A DNA stretch of 64,000 bases from Prevotella sp. (GCA_016287755.1 JAEEWT010000001.1:62001-126000); one strand, 5' to 3'. Positions 26,740 to 33,496 are shown, numbered from the stretch's first letter. The notes: generated by a model not told the origin, from the letters alone. Numbers and translations are program-made.

Positions 26740-27477
26740 TTATTCCGGTCCTGTTACCACCTCGAACTCATCCACTTCACCTGTAGCGGCAGGCTGATCA
26801 GTTGGCTGTTCTGCAGGCTGATCAGCAGGTTTCTCCTCTTCCTCGGGAGCCTCCTCCACTTCGATCATATCATCGAAATCATCATATTCGGGTTCGATGT
26901 ATGCCACAGAGTCGGCCAGGTCGCGCATGCCATCACCCACCTGGATAATCAACATTGCATCCACAGGCACCTTCTGTCCGCTGGCCACCAGTTTGCCACG
27001 GCATTTAATGCCATACACCCAATCCTTTTCACCAGGAACATACTGCGGATCGCCCACTTTGAAGCCCATGGCCTCAAGCTTGGCTCGTGCTTCGCGGTAG
27101 CTACTGTTGTCTATCACATCGGGAATGGTCAGTGTTGGCGTGTTGGCAGCGTTGATCACCACATAGACGATGCGGCCCGACTTTACTGTGGTTCCGGGCA
27201 GGATCGACTGTTCCAGGATGCAATCAGGCGGCAGCACCTTCACATAGCCGGTGTCGCTGATTTCTATCTCCAGTCCGAGCTTGTCGAGGATATGCTCGGC
27301 ATCGGCAAACGATTTATGACGGATAATCGGCACCTGGATTCTTTCTCCATGATGTGTATAGAGGTCTATACCGTATTTGACACCGAAACAGGCAGCGACC
27401 ACAACCAGTGCCATGGCGAACAGATTGGCCCAAAGTTTCCAACTGAACACCTTCTTGAAGAACTCTGATGACTTCAT
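26740..27477 (-). CDS. Membrane-anchored PASTA-domain protein
   Basis: 245 residues from the ATG at 27477 (MKSSEFFKK); the in-frame TTG further upstream lies inside the promoter. One membrane helix (about residues 14-37) is followed by PASTA modules ('VPIIRHKSFADAEHILDKLG', 'IPDVIDNSSYREARAKLEAM', then a third) and an acidic, Pro-rich tail (EAPEEEEKPADQPAEQPTDQ). PASTA domains bind peptidoglycan fragments in kinases and penicillin-binding proteins, but no kinase or transpeptidase domain is attached here. First gene of the operon with rluD, ddl, acyltransferase and lipoprotein. Confidence 0.88.
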   Translation of the reverse strand: MKSSEFFKKVFSWKLWANLFAMALVVVAACFGVKYGIDLYTHHGERIQVPIIRHKSFADAEHILDKLGLEIEISDTGYVKVLPPDCILEQSILPGTTVKSGRIVYVVINAANTPTLTIPDVIDNSSYREARAKLEAMGFKVGDPQYVPGEKDWVYGIKCRGKLVASGQKVPVDAMLIIQVGDGMRDLADSVAYIEPEYDDFDDMIEVEEAPEEEEKPADQPAEQPTDQPAATGEVDEFEVVTGPE

Positions 27478-27495
27478 ACTTTCCAAATTTAAGGA

Positions 27496-27527
27496 CAAAG
27501 GTACGATTTAGTGAGTGAAAAACCAAA
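27496..27527 (-). promoter_or_regulatory. Promoter of the PASTA-rluD-ddl operon
   Basis: Minus strand: TTTG (27524-27527), 20-bp spacer, TACCTTTG (27496-27503). The ATG at 27477 lies 18 nt beyond the -7 box, so the leader is about 10 nt. The promoter is the left part of a dispersed repeat (27496-27587). Confidence 0.85.
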
Positions 27528-27587
27528 TAAAAGCTTGTTTTTATTTGTTTTTCCGAACAGAAGTACCTTCGTCGAAGACAAAGGTAC
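27496..27587 (-). repeat. Promoter-bearing dispersed repeat, copy 1
   Basis: Order from the gene outward: -7 box (27496-27503), a 37-bp A/T-rich inverted repeat (27517-27553, arms of GAAAAAC-AAATAAAA type), CCGAAC, then a 25-bp hairpin GTACCTT-C-GTC-GAA-GAC-A-AAGGTAC (27563-27587). Copies 2 (33466-33540) and 3 (43771-43860) share the order and spacing. Confidence 0.8.
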
Positions 27588-27597
27588 AAAAAAAACA

Positions 27598-27628
27598 AAA
27601 AGAAGCAAAGCCTTTGCCTTACTTCTTT
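27598..27628 (-). terminator. Probable rpmH terminator
   Basis: Imperfect stem of AAAGAAG/CTTCTTT with inner GCAAAG/CTTTGC, followed on the minus strand by a long T-rich run (27600 down to 27588). It lies 33 bp past the rpmH stop. Confidence 0.65.
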
Positions 27629-27661
27629 CTGTTTTCCTGTTGTTTTTTCTCTGCCGACGGA

Positions 27662-27817
27662 TTACTTTCCGTGATTCTCGTCAGAAACAGTCAGTTTTTT
27701 ACGTCCCTTAGCACGACGTGCAGCAAGCACGCGGCGGCCATTCTTGCTGGCCATTCTCTCACGGAAACCGTGCTTGTTCACTCTTTTCCTGTTGTGAGGC
27801 TGAAATGTTCTTTTCAT
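27662..27817 (-). CDS. rpmH: Ribosomal protein bL34
   Basis: 51 residues: starts [18 protein letters not shown], then [20 protein letters not shown], and ends [10 protein letters not shown]. This is the very basic bL34 sequence, at the usual length for Bacteroidetes. It is a structural protein of the 50S subunit. It diverges from efp, with its own promoter at 27874-27904 and a terminator-like hairpin downstream. It is a short gene that is easily missed. Confidence 0.97.
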   Translation of the reverse strand: MKRTFQPHNRKRVNKHGFRERMASKNGRRVLAARRAKGRKKLTVSDENHGK

Positions 27818-27873
27818 TGCTATTTATATATTTTATTTGTTATTATTCAACGAGTTCATTCCAATTTGGGGTG

Positions 27874-27904
27874 CAAAAGTACACATAATTTTTGAATTGG
27901 CAAA
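27874..27904 (-). promoter_or_regulatory. rpmH promoter
   Basis: Minus strand TTTG (27901-27904), 19 bp, TACTTTTG (27874-27881), leader about 55 nt. The -7 region with its downstream GCACCC mirrors the efp promoter. Confidence 0.75.
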
Positions 27905-27921
27905 GAAAATACCGCTTTTTC

Positions 27922-27952
27922 TTTCTCAACCACTGGAAATTTCGTACCTTTG
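27922..27952 (+). promoter_or_regulatory. efp promoter
   Basis: -33-like TTTC (27922-27925), 19 bp, -7 box TACCTTTG (27945-27952), followed by CACCC. Leader to the ATG at 27993 is about 35 nt. Confidence 0.75.
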
Positions 27953-27992
27953 CACCCGAAAATAGAAAATTCATTCATTAGATAAGATAATT

Positions 27993-28559
27993 ATGATCAA
28001 ATCACAAGACATTAAGAAAGGTACATGCATCCGTATGGACGGAAAGCTGTACTTCTGTATCGACTTCCTTCATGTGAAGCCGGGTAAGGGAAACACCATC
28101 ATGCGCACCACCTTGAAGGATGTGGTAAGCGGTCGCGTTCTTGAGAAGCGCTTCAATATCGGTGAGGCCCTGGAGGATGTACGCGTAGAGCGTCGCCCCT
28201 ATCAGTATCTCTATCAGGAAGGTGAGGACTACATCTTCATGAACCAGGAGACATACGATCAGATTCCTATCGCAAAAGACTTGATCACTGGCGTTGCCTT
28301 CATGAAGGAAAGCGACGTGGTGGAAGTGGTAAGCGATGCTGATACCAATACTATTCTTTATGCAGAAATGCCGGTAAAGACCGTGCTCCGCATTACGCAC
28401 AGCGAGCCGGGCGTAAAGGGCGACACCGCCACCAACGCTACCAAGCCTGCTACTTTGGAGACTGGCGTGGAGATCCGCGTTCCCCTCTTCATCGATGAAG
28501 GTGAGCTGGTTCAGGTTGACACCCGCGACGGTAGCTATCTGCAGCGCGTGAAGGAATAA
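27993..28559 (+). CDS. efp: Elongation factor P
   Basis: 188 residues, the full EF-P length. KOW-like N-terminal domain with 'FCIDFLHVKPGKGNTIMRTT', where the residue at the loop tip that is modified in other bacteria would be the Lys in PGKGN. Two OB domains follow, ending 'LVQVDTRDGSYLQRVKE'. EF-P relieves ribosome stalling at polyproline. The last base of the stop codon is the first base of the next start (TAATG), so the glycosyltransferase is likely coupled to it. Confidence 0.97.
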   Translation: MIKSQDIKKGTCIRMDGKLYFCIDFLHVKPGKGNTIMRTTLKDVVSGRVLEKRFNIGEALEDVRVERRPYQYLYQEGEDYIFMNQETYDQIPIAKDLITGVAFMKESDVVEVVSDADTNTILYAEMPVKTVLRITHSEPGVKGDTATNATKPATLETGVEIRVPLFIDEGELVQVDTRDGSYLQRVKE

Positions 28560-29668
28560 TGAAGTATTCAATCATCGTTCCCGTCTTTAACCGTCCCGAT
28601 GAGGTGGATGAGTTGCTTCAGAGTCTTTGTGGACAAACCATCAAGGACTTTGAGGTACTGATTGTTGAAGACGGATCGGTAAAACCCTGCAAGGATGTTT
28701 GCGACAAATACGCAAGCATCCTTGATTTGCATTATTACGCCAAGGAGAACAGCGGCCCCGGTCAGAGTCGTAACTACGGAGCCGAACGGGCAAAAGGCGA
28801 ATGGCTCATCATCTTGGATTCCGATGTGGTCCTTCCCAAAGACTACCTGAAAGCTGTAGATGCTGAAGTATCCACTCACCTCCCTCACAGGGAGGGGCAA
28901 GGGGGTGGGTCTCTTGCTGCCTTCGGCGGCCCTGACGCTTCCCACCCTTCGTTTACACCTGTCCAGAAGGCCATCAGCTATTCCATGACCAGCTTCTTTA
29001 CTACGGGCGGCATCCGTGGAGGTAAGAAGAAACTGGATAAGTTCTACCCGCGTTCGTTCAACATGGGCATCAAGCGGGAGGTATATCAGCAGCTTGGGGG
29101 ATTCTCCAAGATGCGTTTCGGTGAAGATATCGACTTCTCCTACCGCATTGTGGAAGCAGGATACAAGACGATGTTGATTCCCGAGGCATGGGTATGGCAT
29201 AAACGACGTACCGACTTCCGTAAGTTCTTCCGTCAGGTGTATAACAGCGGCATTGCCCGCATCAACCTCACGAAACGTCATCCCGGAACGCTGAAACTGG
29301 TTCACATGCTGCCCACGGTGTTCACCTTGGGCGTCATCGGCTGTCTGCTGCTGTTCCTCTTAGGAGCAGGACTTTACATCGAAGGCGAATGGCTCGATGC
29401 TCATGGTCTTCGTCCCACCGACAACATGCACCAGGGTGTAGGTATGGTGTTCTGCGTTTTAGCCTTACTCCCCCTACTCCTCTACAGCCTCGTCATCTTC
29501 ATCGATTCCAGCCTCCGCAACAAGAGTCTGTGGGTAGGCTTACTATCCATCCCCGCCGCTTTCACCCAGCTCATGGGCTACGGTCTGGGCTTCATCGCCG
29601 CCTGGTGGAAGCGATGCGTTCTCAAACAAGACGAGTTTACAGCGTTTGAGAAAAATTTTTATAAGTAA
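28559..29668 (+). CDS. Family 2 glycosyltransferase with C-terminal membrane helices
   Basis: 369 residues. GT-A fold: N-terminal 'YSIIVPVFNRPDEVDELLQS', metal-binding DSD at residues 87-89, and 'MRFGEDIDFSYRI' (ED at 189-190) as the acceptor-side acid. Three hydrophobic segments follow (about 253-275, 294-317, 323-350), so it should be a membrane-bound enzyme acting on the cytoplasmic face. Acceptor and sugar are unknown. Odd point: residues about 105-119 (HLPHREGQGGGSL) are encoded by a CCTCCCT/AGGGAGG palindromic repeat that looks inserted in frame between the DxD motif and 'FGGPDASHPSF'. Confidence 0.9.
   Translation: MKYSIIVPVFNRPDEVDELLQSLCGQTIKDFEVLIVEDGSVKPCKDVCDKYASILDLHYYAKENSGPGQSRNYGAERAKGEWLIILDSDVVLPKDYLKAVDAEVSTHLPHREGQGGGSLAAFGGPDASHPSFTPVQKAISYSMTSFFTTGGIRGGKKKLDKFYPRSFNMGIKREVYQQLGGFSKMRFGEDIDFSYRIVEAGYKTMLIPEAWVWHKRRTDFRKFFRQVYNSGIARINLTKRHPGTLKLVHMLPTVFTLGVIGCLLLFLLGAGLYIEGEWLDAHGLRPTDNMHQGVGMVFCVLALLPLLLYSLVIFIDSSLRNKSLWVGLLSIPAAFTQLMGYGLGFIAAWWKRCVLKQDEFTAFEKNFYK
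28875..28913. repeat. REP-like palindrome inside the glycosyltransferase gene
   Basis: Inner arms CCTCCCT and AGGGAGG around CAC, and outer arms ACTCACC/GGTGGGT. The G-rich strand reads GGGAGGGGCAAGGGGGTGGG. It is similar in kind to C/G-rich palindromes scattered in Bacteroidetes intergenic DNA; here it is translated in frame. Confidence 0.6.
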
Positions 29669-29691
29669 AGTCCATATTATTGTTGAAATCG

Positions 29692-29722
29692 TTTGGTATT
29701 ATACGAAATTGTTGTATATTTG
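29692..29722 (+). promoter_or_regulatory. Promoter of the 29758 gene (and perhaps the RT locus)
   Basis: TTTG (29692-29695), 19-bp spacer, TATATTTG (29715-29722). Leader about 30 nt to the ATG at 29758. No separate consensus promoter is visible just upstream of the structured element at 30275. Confidence 0.8.
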
Positions 29723-29757
29723 CAAACGAGACATTAATAATCTATTAACGCATCACT

Positions 29758-30267
29758 ATGGACTTTGGAAAAATCTTATTGAAATTAGCGGGAGTTGCCA
29801 AGGATTACATCGAAAAGCAACAGAAGGAAGCAGAACCAGCACGCCAGACACGGCCAGTTGAACGTCCTGAAACATCATTCGTGGAAAGAGAAAAGACAGA
29901 CGCTGAGTGGGAAGCCTACTTCAGGGATATCCTGCAGAGTGAGTTCTCTTCGTACAGCATTCGCGAGAAAGTGCCAGTAACTGATCTGGCTGGATTCGTC
30001 AGCGATGAAGCACAGCTTTATACAACACGTCCCACACAGGCATACAAGGCTGAATGGGGCCAGCCGTTCACCTTCGTACTTGAAGCAAACGGCAGTGCCA
30101 AGGCAGTAGTCATGCTTGGCAAAGGGCACAGCCACGACGAGAATGTGAAGTATCTCGTTTCGAGGATGTATGCCGAGAAACTCCATCTCCCCTACATCAA
30201 CTTCTACACGCAGATGCCCAACGAGCGGAGCTACGTAATCGGACGTATCCGCAAGTTCCTGAACTAA
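29758..30267 (+). CDS. Conserved-looking protein of unknown function upstream of the RT
   Basis: 169 residues, not recognised with confidence. A charged N-terminal helix (about 1-50, 'DYIEKQQKEAEPARQTR') precedes an alpha/beta domain. The C-terminal part 'VVMLGKGHSHDENVKYLVSR' and 'INFYTQMPNERSYVIGRIRK' has a look I associate with unnamed proteins of gut Bacteroidetes and Firmicutes. No signal peptide or membrane segment, so it is probably cytoplasmic. It has its own good promoter and ends 7 bp before the structured element that precedes the reverse transcriptase, so co-transcription with that locus is possible. A functional link is unproven. Confidence 0.75.
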   Translation: MDFGKILLKLAGVAKDYIEKQQKEAEPARQTRPVERPETSFVEREKTDAEWEAYFRDILQSEFSSYSIREKVPVTDLAGFVSDEAQLYTTRPTQAYKAEWGQPFTFVLEANGSAKAVVMLGKGHSHDENVKYLVSRMYAEKLHLPYINFYTQMPNERSYVIGRIRKFLN

Positions 30268-30274
30268 GAAACAT

Positions 30275-30413
30275 AGAAAAAGGGGATGCAGCAAGACTGC
30301 GCCTGCAAAGGAGGCAGCCTTCCCGCATTGATGCTTTGCAGGCAGCAGGGAAAGGTATCCTCTGGTGATCCGCAATTTTGCGGATTCAAAATCCTCCCCT
30401 TTTTCTTTTTTTA
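30275..30413 (+). ncRNA. Structured RNA-like element preceding the reverse transcriptase
   Basis: Terminal inverted repeat AGAAAAAGGGGA (30275-30286) / TCCCCTTTTTCT (30395-30406), 12 bp and perfect. Inner long hairpin CTGC-GCCTGCAAAG / CTTTGCAGGC-A-GCAG (30297-30310 with 30334-30348), with one bulged A and a 23-nt loop. A third hairpin is ATCCGCA/TGCGGAT (30368-30374, 30379-30385). The closing stem runs into a T-tract (30406-30412), and the RT start codon is at 30416. End-pairing, inner long hairpin and place 5' of an RT recall retron msr-msd or DRT non-coding RNAs. It could instead be an attenuator of RT expression. Confidence 0.55.
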
Positions 30414-30415
30414 TC

Positions 30416-31624
30416 ATGGAAAGCCTCATCACACAACTATCCCGACAAGACGTCTGGGATGAGTATATCGCCTATCGACTCCTGAAGGGTCGTTTCACGT
30501 GGCATGAGTTCCGCGAAGCCGACCAGTTTGTTGAGAAGGAACAATATCTTCACTTGGTGCAGAAGATTGCGCAGGGTGAAGGATTGGGTCTTCCCAAGAA
30601 GAAGATTGTCAACAAGATGGGCACTGGTAAGAAACGGGTGGTATATAGCTTCTCGCCCGAGGAGATGATGGTGCTCAAGGTCATTGCCTTCAAGCTCTAC
30701 GATTATGATGGGTATTTCTCTCCCAACTGCTATGCGTTCCGCCGAGGGTTGAAAGTGCACGATGCGGTTTTCCATCTCAACCAAGCTGTTGCCGATCAAA
30801 AGATGTGGGCCTACAAGCTCGATATTCACGACTATTTCAATTCCATCCCTATAGACATCCTACTCCCGATGCTGAAAGAGATGATGGTCAACGACCCGCT
30901 TCTGTACCGTTTCTTTCAGGAGATGCTTTCCAACGACTGTGTGGTTTATAACGGGGAAACCATTCATGAACGTCACGGTGTGATGGCAGGAACGCCTACC
31001 TCCCCTTTCCTGGCCAATGTCTATTTGAAGGAGGTGGACAGGTTCTTCCATGATGCCGGTGTAATCTATGCCCGCTATTCCGACGATATCATTCTCTTTG
31101 CCCCCGATCTCGCCACGTTAGAGGAATACAAGAGGAAGATGGCGGAATTCCTCGAGCAATACCAGTTGGAGGTAAACCCCGACAAGGAAAAGATCTATTC
31201 GCCCGATGAAGCGTATGAGTTCTTGGGATTCAAGTGCCACGGTCATGACATAGATATCTCGGAGGCCGCCAAGAAGAAGATGAAGGGGAAGATCAAACGG
31301 GCGGCTAAGTCGCTTATGCGCTGGCGTAACACGAAGCACATCGAGGCTGAGAAGGCCATGAAAGGACTCATCAACCACTTCAACAAGAAGTTCTTCGAGA
31401 ACGACGACAATGATGGTCTCACCTGGTCGAGATGGTTCTTTCCAGTCATCAACCAAACCGATGGCTTGAAGGAAATCGACCACTATCTTCAGCAGAACAT
31501 TCGTTATCTCAGCACAGGGAAGCACAGTAAGGCGAACTTCCGCACCGACTACGCCAAGCTCAAGCAATTAGGCTACAGGAGTTTGGTGAAGGAGTATTTT
31601 GAAGGGAAGGTAAAGGGAAGCTAA
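30416..31624 (+). CDS. Solitary reverse transcriptase (YSDD), class not assigned
   Basis: 402 residues from the ATG at 30416, just after the T-tract; the longer frame from 30365 would start inside the structured element. RT motifs in order: 'KKRVVYSFSPEEMMVLKV' and 'NCYAFRRGLKVHDAV' (fingers), 'YKLDIHDYFNSI' with D136 (motif A), 'GVMAGTPTSPFLANVYL' (motif B, 188-204), 'ARYSDDIILF' with YSDD at 221-224 (motif C), and 'EFLGFKCHG' (269-276). A helical thumb and C-terminal region (280-402) follow, ending near 'LGYRSLVKEYF'. No maturase, endonuclease, protease or integrase domain is visible. It is flanked by housekeeping genes and has similar codon use. Its stop overlaps the convergent radC stop by 4 bp. 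Confidence 0.92.
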   Translation: MESLITQLSRQDVWDEYIAYRLLKGRFTWHEFREADQFVEKEQYLHLVQKIAQGEGLGLPKKKIVNKMGTGKKRVVYSFSPEEMMVLKVIAFKLYDYDGYFSPNCYAFRRGLKVHDAVFHLNQAVADQKMWAYKLDIHDYFNSIPIDILLPMLKEMMVNDPLLYRFFQEMLSNDCVVYNGETIHERHGVMAGTPTSPFLANVYLKEVDRFFHDAGVIYARYSDDIILFAPDLATLEEYKRKMAEFLEQYQLEVNPDKEKIYSPDEAYEFLGFKCHGHDIDISEAAKKKMKGKIKRAAKSLMRWRNTKHIEAEKAMKGLINHFNKKFFENDDNDGLTWSRWFFPVINQTDGLKEIDHYLQQNIRYLSTGKHSKANFRTDYAKLKQLGYRSLVKEYFEGKVKGS

Positions 31625-32307
31625 AGCCTCCCTTGCTCCCGATAGCTATAGTAAGCGCCGTCTGTGATGATGACATGGTCGAGCAGGTAGATGCGCATGG
31701 TGTCGCAGGCTCTTTTTACCCGTTCCGTCAGATGGTTGTCATCATTACTGGGACGAATGCTGTTACTGGGATGGTTATGACAGAGGGCCAACACCGTGGC
31801 ATTGCACAACAGCGCCTCTTTCAGGATGATACGCACATCCACAGCCGTCTCACTGATGCCGCCCCTACTAATCCGCACTGTTTTGATGAGTTTATAGTCC
31901 TGGTTCATCAGCAGAATCCATGCCTCTTCCGTACTCAAATCCTGCATCAGCGGATGCATATGTTCATAGATGGCCACGGCCGAATCGATGCGCATACGTT
32001 CCTGCGCTTTCTCCAGCTGTCGCCTTTTACCCAGTTCGCAGGCTGCCAGAATCGTGATGGCTTTTGCCTCGCCGATACCGTTATATTCGCACAACTCTTG
32101 TACGCTCTTCTTTCCTAATGTGTTCAAGTTGTTCTTACAGTCGTTAAGCACCCGTTTCATCAAATCCACAGCACTCTCCTGCGGAGAACCTGATCCGATA
32201 AGGATAGCCAACAACTCAGCGTCGCTCAGCGTTTCAGCACCAAGCGAAGCCATTTTCTCTCTCGGGCGATCTTCTAATGCCCATTGGTTGATGTTCAGTT
32301 TGTTCAT
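31621..32307 (-). CDS. radC: RadC-family JAB/MPN protein
   Basis: 228 residues. N-terminal helix-hairpin-helix region ('LGAETLSDAELLAILIGSGS') and C-terminal JAB domain with the metal motif 'LCHNHPSNSIRPSNDD' (HxH...D). Called a DNA repair protein by tradition, but its biochemical role is unsettled. Third gene of a minus operon after sufT and lpxH. It converges on the RT gene with overlapping stop codons. Confidence 0.93.
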   Translation of the reverse strand: MNKLNINQWALEDRPREKMASLGAETLSDAELLAILIGSGSPQESAVDLMKRVLNDCKNNLNTLGKKSVQELCEYNGIGEAKAITILAACELGKRRQLEKAQERMRIDSAVAIYEHMHPLMQDLSTEEAWILLMNQDYKLIKTVRISRGGISETAVDVRIILKEALLCNATVLALCHNHPSNSIRPSNDDNHLTERVKRACDTMRIYLLDHVIITDGAYYSYREQGRL

Positions 32308-32318
32308 AGTATTTTATT

Positions 32319-32350
32319 TGTGGAATGTGGAGTGAGGAGTGTGGAGTGAG
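32319..32350 (-). repeat. Heptad repeat of CACTCCA type between lpxH and radC
   Basis: On the minus strand: CACTCCA, CACTCCT, CACTCCA, CATTCCA, about 4.5 units with a 7-bp period (plus-strand units TGTGGAA, TGTGGAG, TGAGGAG, TGTGGAG). Different sequence from the TTGANNN arrays but the same period and the same kind of site. Confidence 0.8.
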
Positions 32351-32351
32351 A

Positions 32352-33116
32352 TTACAATTTACTCTCTCCTTCCACGTATTCTTCAAGTAACAGGTGTTCA
32401 CCATCGAACACCACATAAGTGAACTGCCAGATCCAGTCGCCGATAATCATCATGCGCGATTTACGCGACAGCATCAAATCGAGTTCAATATGGCGATGAC
32501 CGTAGATGAAGTAGTCGATATCGGGATGTGTCTTGATATATTCCTTCGTATAGAGCACCAGGAACTCCTTGTCTTCTCCCATATAAGGAGGTTCCTTTCC
32601 ATCGGCACGCTTCATACGGGAATGTTTTGCCCAAGTCTGTCCGAACCACATCGACCAGCGCGGATGAAGCATGGAGAACAGGTGCTGACAGGCTCGGTTA
32701 TGGAACATACTGCGGATGAACTTGAATTTCTTGTCAGGATCGCCCAGTCCGTCGCCATGAGCCATGAGGAACACCTTACCATAGATCTCGGTGGTGAGCG
32801 GTTGTTTATGTAGAATCACGCCGCATTCCTGTTCCAGATAGCCATACATCCAGATGTCGTGGTTGCCAGTGAAGTAATGCACCTCTACGCCCATATCGGT
32901 CAGCTCCGAGATCTTTCCCAGGAAACGTGTATATCCTTTGGGTACGGCATATTTCCATTCGTACCAGAAATCGAACATGTCGCCAAGCAGATACACGGCT
33001 GCCGCCTTGTGCTTAATATCGTCAAGGAACCTCACGAGGCGTCTTTCCTGCATCCTTTGATGCGGGATAGCCCACGATCCTAAGTGAGCATCACTGATTA
33101 TATAAACATTCTTCAT
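32352..33116 (-). CDS. lpxH: UDP-2,3-diacylglucosamine diphosphatase-like metallophosphoesterase
   Basis: 254 residues. Calcineurin-type metal motifs in order: 'IISDAHLGSW' (DxH), 'LLGDMFDFWYEW' (GDxxD), 'TGNHDIWM' (GNHD), 'MAHGDGLGD' and 'FIYGHRHIEL' (GHxH). These fit the LpxH family, which removes UMP from UDP-2,3-diacylglucosamine in lipid A synthesis at the inner membrane. Second in the sufT-lpxH-radC operon, 22 bp after sufT. Assignment to LpxH rather than a related phosphatase rests on the DMFDFW signature. Confidence 0.88.
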   Translation of the reverse strand: MKNVYIISDAHLGSWAIPHQRMQERRLVRFLDDIKHKAAAVYLLGDMFDFWYEWKYAVPKGYTRFLGKISELTDMGVEVHYFTGNHDIWMYGYLEQECGVILHKQPLTTEIYGKVFLMAHGDGLGDPDKKFKFIRSMFHNRACQHLFSMLHPRWSMWFGQTWAKHSRMKRADGKEPPYMGEDKEFLVLYTKEYIKTHPDIDYFIYGHRHIELDLMLSRKSRMMIIGDWIWQFTYVVFDGEHLLLEEYVEGESKL

Positions 33117-33138
33117 CTCTTACCTCCCAATTCTCAGT

Positions 33139-33459
33139 TCAGTCGAATCCTAATTCGAGTCTTGCTTCTTCACTCATCATACTCTGGTCCCAAGCGGGCT
33201 CGAAGACCAGATTCACGTTTACGTTGTTGACGCTTTCCACGCTTTCGATCTTTGTGCGCACATCCTCGAGGATGAAATCGGCTGCGGGACAGTTAGGCGC
33301 TGTAAAGGTCATATCGACATCCACATCGCCATTATCCTGCACATCGATCTTATAGATCATGCCCAGGTCGTAGATGTTTACGGGGATCTCAGGATCGTAC
33401 ACCGTTTTAATCACATCCACGATACTCTCTTCTATCTTTGTCCTTTCTTCTTGTGTCAT
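33139..33459 (-). CDS. SufT/MIP18-family iron-sulfur assembly factor (DUF59)
   Basis: 106 residues, a single DUF59 domain: 'VIKTVYDPEIPVNIYDLGMI' and 'MTFTAPNCPAADFILEDV', where the Cys in the PNCPA motif is the conserved residue. Members help mature Fe-S proteins in the cytoplasm. The -7 box of its promoter ends 6 bp before the ATG, so the message is predicted to be leaderless. First gene of the operon with lpxH and radC. Confidence 0.92.
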   Translation of the reverse strand: MTQEERTKIEESIVDVIKTVYDPEIPVNIYDLGMIYKIDVQDNGDVDVDMTFTAPNCPAADFILEDVRTKIESVESVNNVNVNLVFEPAWDQSMMSEEARLELGFD

Positions 33460-33465
33460 GGGTTA

Positions 33466-33496
33466 CAAAGGTACGAATAAGCGAGCGAAAAACAAA
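33466..33496 (-). promoter_or_regulatory. Promoter of sufT-lpxH-radC, predicted leaderless
   Basis: Minus strand TTTG (33493-33496), 19-bp spacer, TACCTTTG (33466-33473), then 6 bp to the ATG at 33459. Transcription should start at about the A of the start codon. Confidence 0.82.

Noticed and set aside
30275..30413. Structured element as a known riboswitch
   Set aside because: I could not match its conserved core to any riboswitch class I know, and the downstream RT is not a metabolic gene.
30416..31624. Reverse transcriptase as part of a group II intron
   Set aside because: No maturase or HNH domain is visible, no domain V-like hairpin was found downstream, and the gene ends directly against radC.
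30416..31624. Reverse transcriptase as a diversity-generating retroelement
   Set aside because: I see no template/variable repeat pair with adenine changes and no C-type-lectin target gene in the window.
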